Assembly: GCF_001686985.1 (NCBI RefSeq)
Contig: NZ_CP015318.1
Span: 1,486,001-1,550,000, forward strand
DNA length: 64,000 nucleotides
Direction: 5' to 3'
Source: Mesorhizobium amorphae CCNWGS0123
GTDB lineage: Bacteria; Pseudomonadota; Alphaproteobacteria; Rhizobiales; Rhizobiaceae
The position numbers and the translations under genes are program-made. Positions 17,791 through 26,997 of the stretch are shown here, piece by piece (the stretch's first letter is position 1; each line of letters starts with the position of its first letter). The notes below the pieces were generated by a model, which was given only the letters and a program-made list of their open reading frames with translations, was not told where the DNA came from and did not search any database.

Positions 17791-19770
17791 CTATTCCCGC
17801 AATGCTCGCCGCAGGATCTTGCCCACCGGCGTCTTCGGCAGCTCGGTGCGGAACTCGATGTATTTCGGCCGCTTGTAGCCGGTCAGGTTCTCGCGGCAAT
17901 AGGCGGTCAGGGTTTCGATGGTCAGCGCCGGGTCCTTCCTGACCACGAACAGCTTCGGCACTTCGCCGGAATGCTCGTCCGGCACGCCGATCGCCGCCAC
18001 TTCGAGCACGCCCGGGTGCTGGGCCACGACCTCTTCCAGCTCGTTCGGATAGACGTTGAAGCCGGACACCAGGATCATGTCCTTCTTGCGGTCGACGATC
18101 TTGGTGAAGCCACGCTCGTCCATGAAGCCCATGTCGCCCGACTTGAAGAAACCGTCCTTGGTCATCACCTTGGCGGTCTCGTCCGGCCGGTTCCAGTAGC
18201 CGGCCATCACCTGCGGCCCCTTGATGCAGATCTCGCCGACTTCGCCGAGCGGCACATTGTTGCCGTCGTCGTCGCGGATGGCGATCTCGGTCGAGGGCAG
18301 TGGCAGGCCGATCGTGCCGGTGAAGTCGCCGGCGCTGAACTTGTTGGCGGTCGCCACCGGCGAGGTTTCCGACAATCCATAGCCCTCGCTGACCGGGCAG
18401 CCGGTCAGCGCTTTCCAGCGCTCGGCGACGCCCTTTTGCACCGCCATGCCGCCGCCCAGTGTCAGCACCAGCGGCTTGAAATCGAGCTTACGGAAATCCT
18501 CATTGTTGAGGAGCGCATTGAACAGCGTGTTGAGGCCCGGGAAAATGTGGATCGGGTATTTCTGCAACTCCTTGACGAAGCCGGGGATGTCGCGCGGATT
18601 GGGAATAAGCACGTTCTGGGCGCCTTGCTGCATGCCCATCAGCGCGTTCACCGTCAGCGCGAAGATGTGGTAGAGCGGCAGCGCGCAGACGAAGTTGGGA
18701 TGCGCCGGTCGCGGCCTGACCGTATAGGCGTCCTCGAGCCAGAGCGCGTTCTGCGCGACATTGGCAAGCACGTTCGAGTGCAGCAGCGTCGCGCCCTTCG
18801 AGACGCCGGTGGTGCCGCCTGTATATTGCAGGAAGGCGATGTCGTCGGCCGCCACCTTGGCCGGCTTGAAGGCCGCGCCGGCGCCTGCCTTGAGCGCCGC
18901 GTTGAACTTGACATGGCCGGGCAGCGACCATGCCGGCACCATTTTCTTCACGCGGCGCACGACGAGGTTGACGATCGTGCCCTTGAGCGCGCCAAGCATG
19001 TCGCCCATCGCTGCGACGACGACATGTTTGACCGCCGTCCTGGCGATCACCGCCTGCAGCGTATTGGCGAAATTTTCGAGGATGACGATGGCCTGCGCCC
19101 CGGAGTCCTTGAGCTGATGCTCCAGCTCGCGCGGCGTGTAGAGCGGATTGATGTTCACCACCGTATAGCCGGCGCGTAAGATGGCCATCATTGCCACCGG
19201 ATATTGCAGCACGTTCGGCATCATCAGCGCCACGCGCGCGCCCTTCTGCAGTCCTGTCGATTGCAGGTAGGCGCCGAAGGCGGTCGACTGCCGCTCGAGT
19301 TCGGCATAGGTGATAGACTTGCCCATGCACACGAATGCCGGCTGGCCGGCAAACTGCTTGCAGGCGCCGATCAGCAAGTCGCCGATGCAACTGTAGGGCA
19401 GGGGTCCGATCTCGGCCGGAACGCCTTTCGGGTAGCTGGCGAGCCATGGCTTTTGGGGCAGGCCGGCGGCAAGTGCTGTCAACGCCTTCGGCAGTCGCTT
19501 GGCCGGGCTCGATGCCGGCTTCGACGCGGGCTTTGCCGAAGCGGGCTTGGCCGCCGCCACGGTCTTGGCGTCCGGCGTGGCTGTCTTTGCAGCCGCGGCC
19601 TTGGTCGCAGGCTTTGCGCCTGTCTTCGCCGGCGCAACTGCCGCCTTCGGCTTGGCCGGCGCGGCGGCCTTGGCGGCTGGCGCTTTCGCCTTGTCGGAAC
19701 CGGCGGCCGGCTTTGAAGCGGCCTTGGCCTTTGCCTTCGCCGGGGCCGTTGTCTTTGCTGCTTTTGCCAC
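17791..19770 (-). CDS. Long-chain acyl-CoA synthetase (FadD-like) with Ala/Lys/Pro-rich N-terminal tail
   Basis: 659-residue AMP-forming acyl-CoA synthetase. From residue about 95 it is a normal FadD: the AMP loop is YTGGTTGVSKGATL, then GYGLSETSPV, GFFKSGDMG, and DRKKDMILVSGFNVYPNELE. PVGKILRRALRE carries the C-terminal lysine. Residues 2-92 are a low-complexity tail of alanine, lysine and proline with repeated AKA/PAK units, like histone H1 or AlgP tails; it is unusual for FadD. GTG at 19770 follows GGGAGG at good spacing, so the tail is within the translated frame. The enzyme activates fatty acids for beta-oxidation; the tail may aid membrane or nucleic-acid contact (inference). Confidence 0.9.
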   Translation of the reverse strand: MAKAAKTTAPAKAKAKAASKPAAGSDKAKAPAAKAAAPAKPKAAVAPAKTGAKPATKAAAAKTATPDAKTVAAAKPASAKPASKPASSPAKRLPKALTALAAGLPQKPWLASYPKGVPAEIGPLPYSCIGDLLIGACKQFAGQPAFVCMGKSITYAELERQSTAFGAYLQSTGLQKGARVALMMPNVLQYPVAMMAILRAGYTVVNINPLYTPRELEHQLKDSGAQAIVILENFANTLQAVIARTAVKHVVVAAMGDMLGALKGTIVNLVVRRVKKMVPAWSLPGHVKFNAALKAGAGAAFKPAKVAADDIAFLQYTGGTTGVSKGATLLHSNVLANVAQNALWLEDAYTVRPRPAHPNFVCALPLYHIFALTVNALMGMQQGAQNVLIPNPRDIPGFVKELQKYPIHIFPGLNTLFNALLNNEDFRKLDFKPLVLTLGGGMAVQKGVAERWKALTGCPVSEGYGLSETSPVATANKFSAGDFTGTIGLPLPSTEIAIRDDDGNNVPLGEVGEICIKGPQVMAGYWNRPDETAKVMTKDGFFKSGDMGFMDERGFTKIVDRKKDMILVSGFNVYPNELEEVVAQHPGVLEVAAIGVPDEHSGEVPKLFVVRKDPALTIETLTAYCRENLTGYKRPKYIEFRTELPKTPVGKILRRALRE

Positions 19771-20239
19771 CTGTTGCCTCCCTCGATCCTTCCTTCGTGC
19801 CGCGCCGCTTCTGAATGACAGAAACGTCCTCCGCTGCAGCGGTTGCGGATTCCCCAAGAAATCCAGCATGCCGCCTATGTATTGCGACTATCGGCGAGCG
19901 TGCAAGTCTTGCCCTTGCGGCAGAACGGGAAAGATTTGCCGTCGAAATCTTCCGGCACCGACCCTCTCGAGCCCTTGCCTCCTGTCACGCCGGCGGCGAT
20001 GCGAAGCCTGTGGTTCATTGTATTCGCGAGATCGGCAATCAATAAAAAAATGCAGTCGTTAACAATCCTGTGATTGGTAGGTTTTGCTATTTTTTTCTGA
20101 AATTCAGCAAAAACCAAGAAGTATTTTCTGCTTCCCATGGGGTACGCAAACAGGGTGTTCCAAAGCCGGAAAAACGGTGCTTATATGCGCGCTTCGCGAG
20201 CCTGATAGAGGGGCTTGGAAGAACATCAGGGAGTGCTCC
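19771..20239. promoter_or_regulatory. 469-bp divergent intergenic region between the acyl-CoA synthetase and the first peptide importer
   Basis: No gene seen. The right half is AT-rich and must hold the promoter of the importer operon. At 20080-20115 a nested inverted repeat occurs: outer arms GGTTTTGCT and AGCAAAAACC (one-base bulge) surround CTGAA-A-TTCAG. It could be an operator or a hairpin. Confidence 0.5.
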
Positions 20240-21838
20240 ATGAAAAAGAAACTGACTTTTGCAGCCGCGTTGCTGGCTGCAAGCGTCCTCGGCGGCGTGG
20301 CCAATGCCAAGACGCTGGTCTACTGCTCGGAGGCATCGCCGGCCAATTTCGATCCGGGTACCACGACGGGCGGCAACGATTTCGACGCCTCGTCGCGCAC
20401 CGTCTATTCGCGCCTGGTCGAGTTCAAGCATGGTGGCACCGAGATCGAGCCCGGTCTCGCCGACAAGTGGGATATCTCGGACGACGGCCTGGTCTATACC
20501 TTCCACCTGCATCCGGGCGTGAAGTTCCAGACCACCGACTATTTCAAGCCGACGCGCGACCTCAATGCCGACGACGTCGTCTTCTCCTTCGATCGCCAGT
20601 TCAACAAGGAAAACCCCTGGAACGGCGAGAAGTACCTGCCGAACCTGACCTGGGACTACTACACCGGCATGGACATGCCGAAATACGTCGCCAAGTGGGA
20701 AAAGGTCGATGACCTGACCGTCAAGCTGACGCTGACCGAGCCGAACGCGCCGATGCTTGCCAATCTCGGCATGGACTTCGCCTCGATCGTGTCGAAGGAA
20801 TATGCCGAGCAGCTGGAGAAATCCGGCAAGATGGCCGATTTCTCGACCAAGCCGATCGGCACCGGTCCGTTCCAGTTCGTCGACTACCAGCTGGATTCGG
20901 TGATCCGCTATGCGGCCCATCCGGATTACTTCAAGGGCAAGGAAAAGATCGACGATCTCGTCTTCGCCATCACGCCCGACGCGACCGCCCGCATCCAGAA
21001 GGTGCTTGCCGGCGAGTGCGACATCGCGCCCTATCCGAATCCTGCCGACATCGGCACGATCAAAGCCAACCAGGACGTGACCCTGATGGATCAGGCCGGC
21101 CTGAACATCGGCTACATGAGCTACAACACCACCATTCCGCCGCTCGACAAGCCCGAGGTGCGCCACGCGCTCAACCAGGCGATCGATCGGGAAGCGCTGA
21201 TCAAGTCGCTGTTCCAGGACGCCGGCGCCACGCCTGCCGACAATTTGATCCCGCCGACCATGTGGTCGTGGGACAAGAGCGTGAAGTTCGATTCCTACGA
21301 TCCGGAAGCGGCCAAGAAGGTGCTGGCCGATGCCGGACTGAAGGAAATCCAGCTCTGGGCTTCCGATCGCGTTCGTCCTTATAACCCGAACTTCCAGCGC
21401 GCCGCCGAACTGATCCAGGCCGACTGGGCCAAGGTCGGCGTCAAGGCCGAGATCGTCAGCTACGAGTGGACGAAGTATCGCGAGGAAGGCAAGAAGAAGG
21501 AACGCCCCGGCGCCTTCCAGATCGGCTGGACCGGTGACAATGGCGATCCGGACAACTTCTTCGCTACCCTGTTCGCCTGCTCGGCCATCGGCGTGTCGAA
21601 CTACTCGAGCTGGTGCGACAAGGACTTCGAGGACCTGATCCAGAAGGCCAAGAAGACCAGCGACCAGGGCGAGCGCACCAAGCTCTATGAGCAGGCGCAG
21701 GTCGTCTTCCAGAAGCAGGCTCCTGCCTTCCTTATGGCACACAGCCAAGTCTACGCAGTCGTGCGCAAGAACGTCAGCGGTTTCATGATGGACCCGCTCG
21801 GCATTCATCGCTTCGACGGCGTCGACAAGGCCGAATAG
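20240..21838 (+). CDS. Dipeptide/oligopeptide ABC transporter, periplasmic binding protein (DppA-like)
   Basis: 532-residue solute-binding protein of the SBP family 5 (DppA/OppA). A signal peptide covers residues 1-23 (MKKKLTFAAALLAASVLGG, cut after ANA). The mature part has the family features SDDGLVYTFHLHPGVKFQ, KPIGTGPFQFVDY and the paired cysteines typical of DppA. ATG at 20240 is preceded by AGGGAG; the frame is open upstream but would lose the signal peptide. First gene of a five-gene operon (20240-25483). The ligand is likely a dipeptide, though some members bind other small molecules. Confidence 0.9.
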   Translation: MKKKLTFAAALLAASVLGGVANAKTLVYCSEASPANFDPGTTTGGNDFDASSRTVYSRLVEFKHGGTEIEPGLADKWDISDDGLVYTFHLHPGVKFQTTDYFKPTRDLNADDVVFSFDRQFNKENPWNGEKYLPNLTWDYYTGMDMPKYVAKWEKVDDLTVKLTLTEPNAPMLANLGMDFASIVSKEYAEQLEKSGKMADFSTKPIGTGPFQFVDYQLDSVIRYAAHPDYFKGKEKIDDLVFAITPDATARIQKVLAGECDIAPYPNPADIGTIKANQDVTLMDQAGLNIGYMSYNTTIPPLDKPEVRHALNQAIDREALIKSLFQDAGATPADNLIPPTMWSWDKSVKFDSYDPEAAKKVLADAGLKEIQLWASDRVRPYNPNFQRAAELIQADWAKVGVKAEIVSYEWTKYREEGKKKERPGAFQIGWTGDNGDPDNFFATLFACSAIGVSNYSSWCDKDFEDLIQKAKKTSDQGERTKLYEQAQVVFQKQAPAFLMAHSQVYAVVRKNVSGFMMDPLGIHRFDGVDKAE

Positions 21839-21849
21839 AACTGTTAGGC

Positions 21850-21879
21850 GGGCGGCGCCACAAAGCGCCGCCCCCTTTT
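21850..21879 (+). terminator. Intercistronic hairpin between binding protein and permease genes
   Basis: A nine-base stem (GGGCGGCGC and its complement) with loop CACAAA, followed by CC and TTTT. It ends just before the next gene's ATG at 21884. Such hairpins commonly stop part of transcription or protect the upstream mRNA so that binding protein exceeds permease. Confidence 0.65.
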
Positions 21880-21883
21880 CAAG

Positions 21884-22891
21884 ATGCTCCGATATCTCCT
21901 CCACAAAATCGTATTGGTGCTCCCGACGCTGATCGGCATCACCATCTGTGCCTTCGCTTTCGTCAGGCTGCTGCCCGGCGATCCCATCCTTGCCATGGCC
22001 GGCGAGCATGGCGTGTCGCCCGCGCGCTACGAAGAGCTCAAGGAACAGTTCGGCTACAATCTGCCGATCTGGCAGCAATATGCGCACTATGTCCGCGATG
22101 CCGCGACCGGTAATTTCGGAGTGTCGATTTCGTCCAAGCGCCCGGTCATCGAAGATTTCATGACGCTCTTCCCGGCAACCATCGAGCTCTCTTTCTTCGC
22201 CTTGATCTTTGCCATGGTGCTGGGCATCCCGGCCGGCATCGTCGCAGCGGTCAAACGCGGCTCCTGGTTCGACCAGTCGCTGATGGGCACCGCCCTTGTC
22301 GGCTACTCCATGCCGATCTTCTGGTGGGGTCTGCTGCTGATCATCTTTTTCTCCGGCTATCTCGGCTGGACTCCGGTTTCCGGCCGTATCGGCCTGCAGT
22401 TCTTCTTCAAGCCGATCACCGGCTTCATGACCGTCGACACCCTGCTCTACGGCAAATTGGATGCTTTCCGCTCGGCATTGAGCCATCTGGTGCTGCCGGC
22501 GGTCGTGCTCGGCACCATCCCGCTGGCGGTGATCGCCCGCCAGACGCGCTCGGCGATGCTCGAGGTGCTGGGTGAGGACTATGTGCGGACCGCCCGCGCC
22601 AAGGGCCTTTCGTCGGCCCGTGTCATCGGCGTGCATGCCTTGCGCAATGCGCTGATCCCGGTGGTCACCACCATCGGCCTGCAGGTCGGCACGCTGCTTG
22701 CCGGCGCCATCCTCACCGAAACCATTTTCGCCTGGCCGGGCATCGGCAAGTGGATGGTCGATTCGATCTTCAAGCGCGATTATGTCGTCGTGCAGTCAGG
22801 GCTGCTTTTGATCGCACTCATCGTCATGGCCGTGAACCTGATCGTCGACGTGCTCTATGCCGTCATCAACCCGCGCATACGGGCGGCATGA
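21884..22891 (+). CDS. Dipeptide-type ABC transporter permease (DppB-like)
   Basis: 335-residue inner-membrane permease. It has an N-terminal transmembrane helix (LLHKIVLVLPTLIGITICAF), a periplasmic stretch with LPGDPI, and five further helices. The cytoplasmic EAA loop (EDYVRTARAKGLSSARVIGVHALRNALIP) contacts the ATPases. Pairs with the next gene to form the channel. Its stop overlaps the next ATG as ATGA. Confidence 0.93.
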   Translation: MLRYLLHKIVLVLPTLIGITICAFAFVRLLPGDPILAMAGEHGVSPARYEELKEQFGYNLPIWQQYAHYVRDAATGNFGVSISSKRPVIEDFMTLFPATIELSFFALIFAMVLGIPAGIVAAVKRGSWFDQSLMGTALVGYSMPIFWWGLLLIIFFSGYLGWTPVSGRIGLQFFFKPITGFMTVDTLLYGKLDAFRSALSHLVLPAVVLGTIPLAVIARQTRSAMLEVLGEDYVRTARAKGLSSARVIGVHALRNALIPVVTTIGLQVGTLLAGAILTETIFAWPGIGKWMVDSIFKRDYVVVQSGLLLIALIVMAVNLIVDVLYAVINPRIRAA

Positions 22892-23799
22892 TGAGCCAGT
22901 CGACCGAAATCACGCCGCTTGCCGCCAGCCCCGACCGCATGCTGGGGTTCAGGACCTTCTGGCATTATTTCTCGGTGAACCGCGGCGCCGTCATCGGCCT
23001 GTTCGTCTTCATCCTTTTGGTGCTGGCGGCGCTGCTTGCGCCGGTGCTGGCCCCCTATGCGCCTGACGTCCAGGACAAGACCGCGTTCTTGAGACCTCCG
23101 GCATGGCAGGCCGGCGGCAGCGCCCAGTATCTGCTCGGCACCGACGCGGTCGGTCGCGACATGCTCTCGCGCCTGCTCTATGGCGCCCGCTTCTCGCTGC
23201 TCATCGGTGCGGTCGTGGTCACGCTGTCGCTGTTCGGCGGCATCACGCTCGGCCTGCTTGCCGGCTACTTCCGCGGCTGGGTCGATGTGGCGATCATGCG
23301 CGTCATGGACCTGATCCTCGCCTTTCCGTCGCTGCTGCTTGCATTGGTGCTGGTCACCATCCTCGGGCCTGGTCTGTTCAATGCGATGCTGGCGATTTCA
23401 CTCGTGCTGCAGCCGCATTTCGCCCGGCTGGTGCGCGCCGCCGTCATGGCGGAGAAGAGCCGCGAATATGTCGTGGCTGCAAAGGTCGCGGGTGCTGGCC
23501 ATCTCAGGCTGATGCTGGCTACCATCCTGCCTAATTGCCTGGCGCCGCTGATCGTCCAGGGCACGCTGTCATTCTCGAACGCCATTCTCGAGGCGGCGGC
23601 CCTCGGCTTCCTCGGCCTCGGCGCCCAGCCGCCGACGCCCGAATGGGGCACCATGCTTGCCTCGGCGCGTGAATTCATCCTGCGCGCCTGGTGGGTCGTG
23701 ACCTTCCCGGGCCTCGCCATCCTGATCACCGTGCTGGCCATCAACCTTATCGGCGATGGCCTGCGCGACGCACTCGATCCGAAGCTCAGGAGGTCGTGA
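22888..23799 (+). CDS. Dipeptide-type ABC transporter permease (DppC-like)
   Basis: 303-residue inner-membrane permease of the DppC/OppC type. A cytosolic N-terminus is followed by a helix at about residues 32-52, the conserved YLLGTDAVGRDMLSRLLYGAR stretch, further helices and an EAA loop (SREYVVAAKVAGAGHLRLML). Two adjacent ATGs (22888, 22891) are possible; the first overlaps the dppB-like stop by four bases. The frame extends upstream inside the preceding gene and is not used. Confidence 0.92.
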   Translation: MMSQSTEITPLAASPDRMLGFRTFWHYFSVNRGAVIGLFVFILLVLAALLAPVLAPYAPDVQDKTAFLRPPAWQAGGSAQYLLGTDAVGRDMLSRLLYGARFSLLIGAVVVTLSLFGGITLGLLAGYFRGWVDVAIMRVMDLILAFPSLLLALVLVTILGPGLFNAMLAISLVLQPHFARLVRAAVMAEKSREYVVAAKVAGAGHLRLMLATILPNCLAPLIVQGTLSFSNAILEAAALGFLGLGAQPPTPEWGTMLASAREFILRAWWVVTFPGLAILITVLAINLIGDGLRDALDPKLRRS

Positions 23800-24656
23800 T
23801 GGCACTGCTCGACATCCAGAATCTCATCGTCGAGTTCCAGACTGCTTCCGGTCCGTTCCGGGCGGTCGACGGCGTCTCGCTCCATGTCGACGAGCGCGAA
23901 GTGCTGGCCATTGTCGGCGAGAGCGGCTCCGGCAAGTCGGTGTCGATGCTGGCGGTGATGGGGCTGTTGCCGTGGACGGCCACGGTCACGGCCGACAAGA
24001 TGAGCTTTGCCGGCCGCGATCTCCTGAAAATGAGCTCCGCCGAGCGGCGCAAGATCGTCGGCAAGGACATGTCGATGATCTTTCAGGAGCCGATGGCCAG
24101 CCTCAATCCCTGCTTCACCATCGGTTTCCAGATCGAGGAGGTGCTGCGCTTCCATATGGGCATGGACAAGGCCCAGCGCCGTGCCCGCGCCATCGAGTTG
24201 TTGAAGCAGGTTGGCATTGCTGACCCAGCGGAACGGTTGGACTCCTTTCCGCACCAGATGTCGGGCGGCCAGTGCCAGCGCGTCATGATCGCCATCGCCA
24301 TTGCCTGCAATCCGAAGCTGCTGATCGCCGACGAGCCGACCACTGCGCTCGACGTCACCATCCAGAAGCAGATCCTTGACCTGCTTGTCTCGCTGCAGGT
24401 CAAATACGGCATGGGCCTGATCATGATCACCCACAATATGGGCGTCGTGGCCGAAACCGCCGACCGCGTCATCGTCCAGTACAAGGGCCGCAAGATGGAA
24501 GAGGCCGACGTGCTGTCGCTGTTCGAATCGCCGAAGAGCAATTACACCCGCGCGCTGCTGTCGGCGCTGCCGGAAAATGCCGTCGGCGACCGGCTGCCGA
24601 CCGTATCCGACATGCTTTTCGAACCGGCGCCCTCTGCAGCAGGAGCCGCCCGATGA
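23799..24656 (+). CDS. Dipeptide-type ABC transporter ATPase (DppD-like)
   Basis: 285-residue ABC ATPase. Walker A is GESGSGKS (about 39-46), the signature motif is MSGGQCQRVMIA, and Walker B is [14 protein letters not shown]. The C-terminal oligopeptide-type extension (EADVLSLFESPKSNYTRALLSALP) is short. ATG at 23799 shares one base with the previous stop (TGATG) and has AGGAGG six bases upstream. Its stop overlaps the next ATG as ATGA. Confidence 0.93.
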   Translation: MALLDIQNLIVEFQTASGPFRAVDGVSLHVDEREVLAIVGESGSGKSVSMLAVMGLLPWTATVTADKMSFAGRDLLKMSSAERRKIVGKDMSMIFQEPMASLNPCFTIGFQIEEVLRFHMGMDKAQRRARAIELLKQVGIADPAERLDSFPHQMSGGQCQRVMIAIAIACNPKLLIADEPTTALDVTIQKQILDLLVSLQVKYGMGLIMITHNMGVVAETADRVIVQYKGRKMEEADVLSLFESPKSNYTRALLSALPENAVGDRLPTVSDMLFEPAPSAAGAAR

Positions 24657-25483
24657 GCGTCAGGGTCCTCGAGGGCAAGGACATCAGGCGCGACTACCAT
24701 GTCGGCGGCGGGCTGTTCCGCGGTGCACGCACCGTGCATGCGGTCAAGGGCGTCTCCTTCAGCGTCGACAAGGGCAAAACGCTCGCCATCGTCGGCGAGA
24801 GCGGCTGCGGCAAGTCCACGCTCGCCCGCATCATCACGCTGATCGATCCGGCGACTTCCGGAGAGCTGTTCATCGATGGCAACAAGGTCGACATCGCCAG
24901 GGACGGGCTGACGAAGGAGATGCGCCGCAAGGTACAGATCGTCTTCCAGAATCCCTACGGCTCCCTCAATCCACGCCAGAAGATCGGTGACGTGCTGGGC
25001 GAACCGCTGCTGATCAACACCGACAAGCCGGCCGAGGAACGCCGCGACCTTGCGATGAAGATGCTGAAGAAGGTCGGCCTCGGCACCGAGCACTACAACC
25101 GCTACCCGCACATGTTCTCGGGTGGCCAGCGCCAGCGCATCGCCATTGCCCGCGCGCTGATGCTGAACCCGAGCCTGCTGGTGCTGGACGAGCCGGTCTC
25201 GGCGCTAGACCTGTCGGTCCAGGCGCAGGTGCTCAACCTGCTCGCCGATCTGCAGGACGAGTTCCAGCTGACCTATGTCTTCATCAGCCACGACCTTTCG
25301 GTGGTGCGCTACATCGCCGACGACGTCATGGTCATGTATTTCGGCGAAGCGGTGGAATACGGCTCGCGCGACGAGGTCTTTGCCGACCCCAAGCACAGCT
25401 ACACAAAGACGCTGTTCGCAGCGACGCCACGCGCCGACGTGGCAAGCATCAAGGCCAGGCTGGCGAAGAAGAAGGCTGCCTGA
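24653..25483 (+). CDS. Dipeptide-type ABC transporter ATPase (DppF-like)
   Basis: 276-residue second ATPase of the importer. Walker A GESGCGKST, Q-loop QIVFQNPYGSLNPR, signature FSGGQRQRIAIARAL and Walker B LLVLDEPVSALDLS are all present. The protein ends soon after the YTKTLFAATP segment, so it lacks much of the 330-residue DppF tail; this short form is common in rhizobial importers as far as I recall. It is the last gene of the operon. Confidence 0.93.
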   Translation: MSVRVLEGKDIRRDYHVGGGLFRGARTVHAVKGVSFSVDKGKTLAIVGESGCGKSTLARIITLIDPATSGELFIDGNKVDIARDGLTKEMRRKVQIVFQNPYGSLNPRQKIGDVLGEPLLINTDKPAEERRDLAMKMLKKVGLGTEHYNRYPHMFSGGQRQRIAIARALMLNPSLLVLDEPVSALDLSVQAQVLNLLADLQDEFQLTYVFISHDLSVVRYIADDVMVMYFGEAVEYGSRDEVFADPKHSYTKTLFAATPRADVASIKARLAKKKAA

Positions 25484-25517
25484 CCGGGCGTGTCGATATC
25501 CAGGTGAGGTCGGCCTG

Positions 25518-25590
25518 CGAATGGCGGTTTCCTGCGCTTCCGGTGCTCACGTACTTTAGTACGCTCCGCTCCGGTTCTCGGAAGCCACCA
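25518..25590. repeat. Palindromic intergenic element
   Basis: The centre is CGTACT-TT-AGTACG (25550-25563). The flanks TGCGCTTCCGGTGCTCA and CTCCGCTCCGGTTCTCGG are imperfect complements, so the whole region can fold. It lies between the convergent importer operon and the class V aminotransferase gene. I recall similar sequences downstream of genes in other rhizobia, so a dispersed repeat that can also end transcription is likely. Confidence 0.5.
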
Positions 25591-25650
25591 TTCTCGACTC
25601 GACCTGACCTGAATCTCAACACGCGCTAACAGCCGTTGTGGCCAAGGTGA

Positions 25651-26946
25651 TCACGACAGCTTGGCGATGATCGTGCGCAAGGCTTCGCCGAAGCGGCGCA
25701 CTTCATCCACCGTATTGTAATGCACCAGCGAGGCGCGGATAGCGCCGCTGTCCATCGACAGGTTGAGCCGCTTCATCAGCCGCGGCGCATACATGTGGCC
25801 GTCGCGGATGCCGATCTGCAGCTCGGCCATTTCCTCGACGATCCGCTGCGGTGACAGCGCGCCGATGTTGAAGCAGAAGGTCGGCACGCGCTCATGGATG
25901 CGGGCCTCGTCGGCGACGCCGTAGATCGTGGCATTGCAGTCCTTGAGCACGGCGAACATCTCGCGGGCCAGCACCAGCTCGTAGTCGCGGATGGCGTTCA
26001 TGCCGGCGACGATGTTGTCGCGGCGCGAGCGGTTGTTCTCGGACAAAAAATTGCGACCGATCGACTCGAGATAGCGCACGGCGGCATCCATGCCGGAGAC
26101 GTTCTCGTAGATGAAAGTGCCGGCCTCGACCTTGTAGGGTGGTTCGTCGGGGATGAAATCCTCGCGGAAGGTCGGCAATCGCTTCAGCGTCTCGAAGCGG
26201 CCCCACAGGAAGCCCATATGCGGCGAGAAATTCTTGTAGCCGGAGCAGACCAGATAGTCGCAGTCCCAGGCCTGTACGTCGATCAGCCCATGCGGTCCAT
26301 AATGCACGCTGTCGAGGAACACTTCGGCGCCGGCCGCGTGCGCAATCTTCGCCACGGAAGCGACGTCGACGATCGACCCGATCGAATGCGCCGTCACCGT
26401 GCAGGCGACGAGCCGGGTGCGGTACGAGACCAGCGGGCGTAGGTCGTCGACATGCAGATTGCCGTCCTCGCGCATGCGCCACCATTTGAACTTGGCGCCG
26501 GCGGATTCCAGCGCCAGCCATGTGGCGATGTTGGCGTCGTGGTCCATGTCGGTGACGATGATCTCGTCGCGCCCTCCATCTGTGTCTTTGGCGAGCATCT
26601 GGCCGATGCCGAGGCTGACCAGGCGGATGAACGAGGTGGCGTTCATGCCGAAACAGATTTCGGATGGGCTATAGGCGTTGATCAGCAGCGCTACGCTTGT
26701 CCGCGCATCGGCGACCGACTGGTCGACTGTGACGCTTCGGCCATAGCGGCCGCCGCGCTGCACATTGTGCGCCACCAGATGGTTGGTCACCGCGTCGAGC
26801 ACGCTCTGCGGGATCTGTGCGCCGGCGGCATTGTCCAGGAAGATGAAGTCGCCGGCCCGCTGCAGGGCGGGGAACATGGCGCGAATGGCCTCGACCGGAA
26901 ACGCACCGGCGGCGCCGTTCGCATTGGCGGTTTGATGCTTGTTCAA
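25651..26946 (-). CDS. Class V aminotransferase-fold, cysteine-desulfurase-like PLP enzyme
   Basis: 431-residue PLP enzyme of the class V family, close in style to the VC1184 cysteine-desulfurase-like subfamily ([20 protein letters not shown]). The PLP lysine is in [16 protein letters not shown]; the aspartate is in [12 protein letters not shown]. The family includes desulfurases, kynureninase-like lyases and amine-acting enzymes, and the reaction cannot be fixed. It has no Isc or Suf neighbours, which argues against a cluster-assembly role. Start is TTG at 26946 with AGGAG six bases upstream. It begins the catabolic cluster and lies downstream of an amino-acid permease gene. Confidence 0.82.
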   Translation of the reverse strand: MNKHQTANANGAAGAFPVEAIRAMFPALQRAGDFIFLDNAAGAQIPQSVLDAVTNHLVAHNVQRGGRYGRSVTVDQSVADARTSVALLINAYSPSEICFGMNATSFIRLVSLGIGQMLAKDTDGGRDEIIVTDMDHDANIATWLALESAGAKFKWWRMREDGNLHVDDLRPLVSYRTRLVACTVTAHSIGSIVDVASVAKIAHAAGAEVFLDSVHYGPHGLIDVQAWDCDYLVCSGYKNFSPHMGFLWGRFETLKRLPTFREDFIPDEPPYKVEAGTFIYENVSGMDAAVRYLESIGRNFLSENNRSRRDNIVAGMNAIRDYELVLAREMFAVLKDCNATIYGVADEARIHERVPTFCFNIGALSPQRIVEEMAELQIGIRDGHMYAPRLMKRLNLSMDSGAIRASLVHYNTVDEVRRFGEALRTIIAKLS

Positions 26947-26997
26947 GGTCGTCTCCTGCGTAGTGCTTGGTAGATGGGAAAGAACTGTTGGCGGCGG

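Noticed and set aside
20087..22636. Minus-strand frame of about 850 codons
   Set aside because: Antisense to the dppA- and dppB-like genes, which have a signal peptide, helices and correct motifs.
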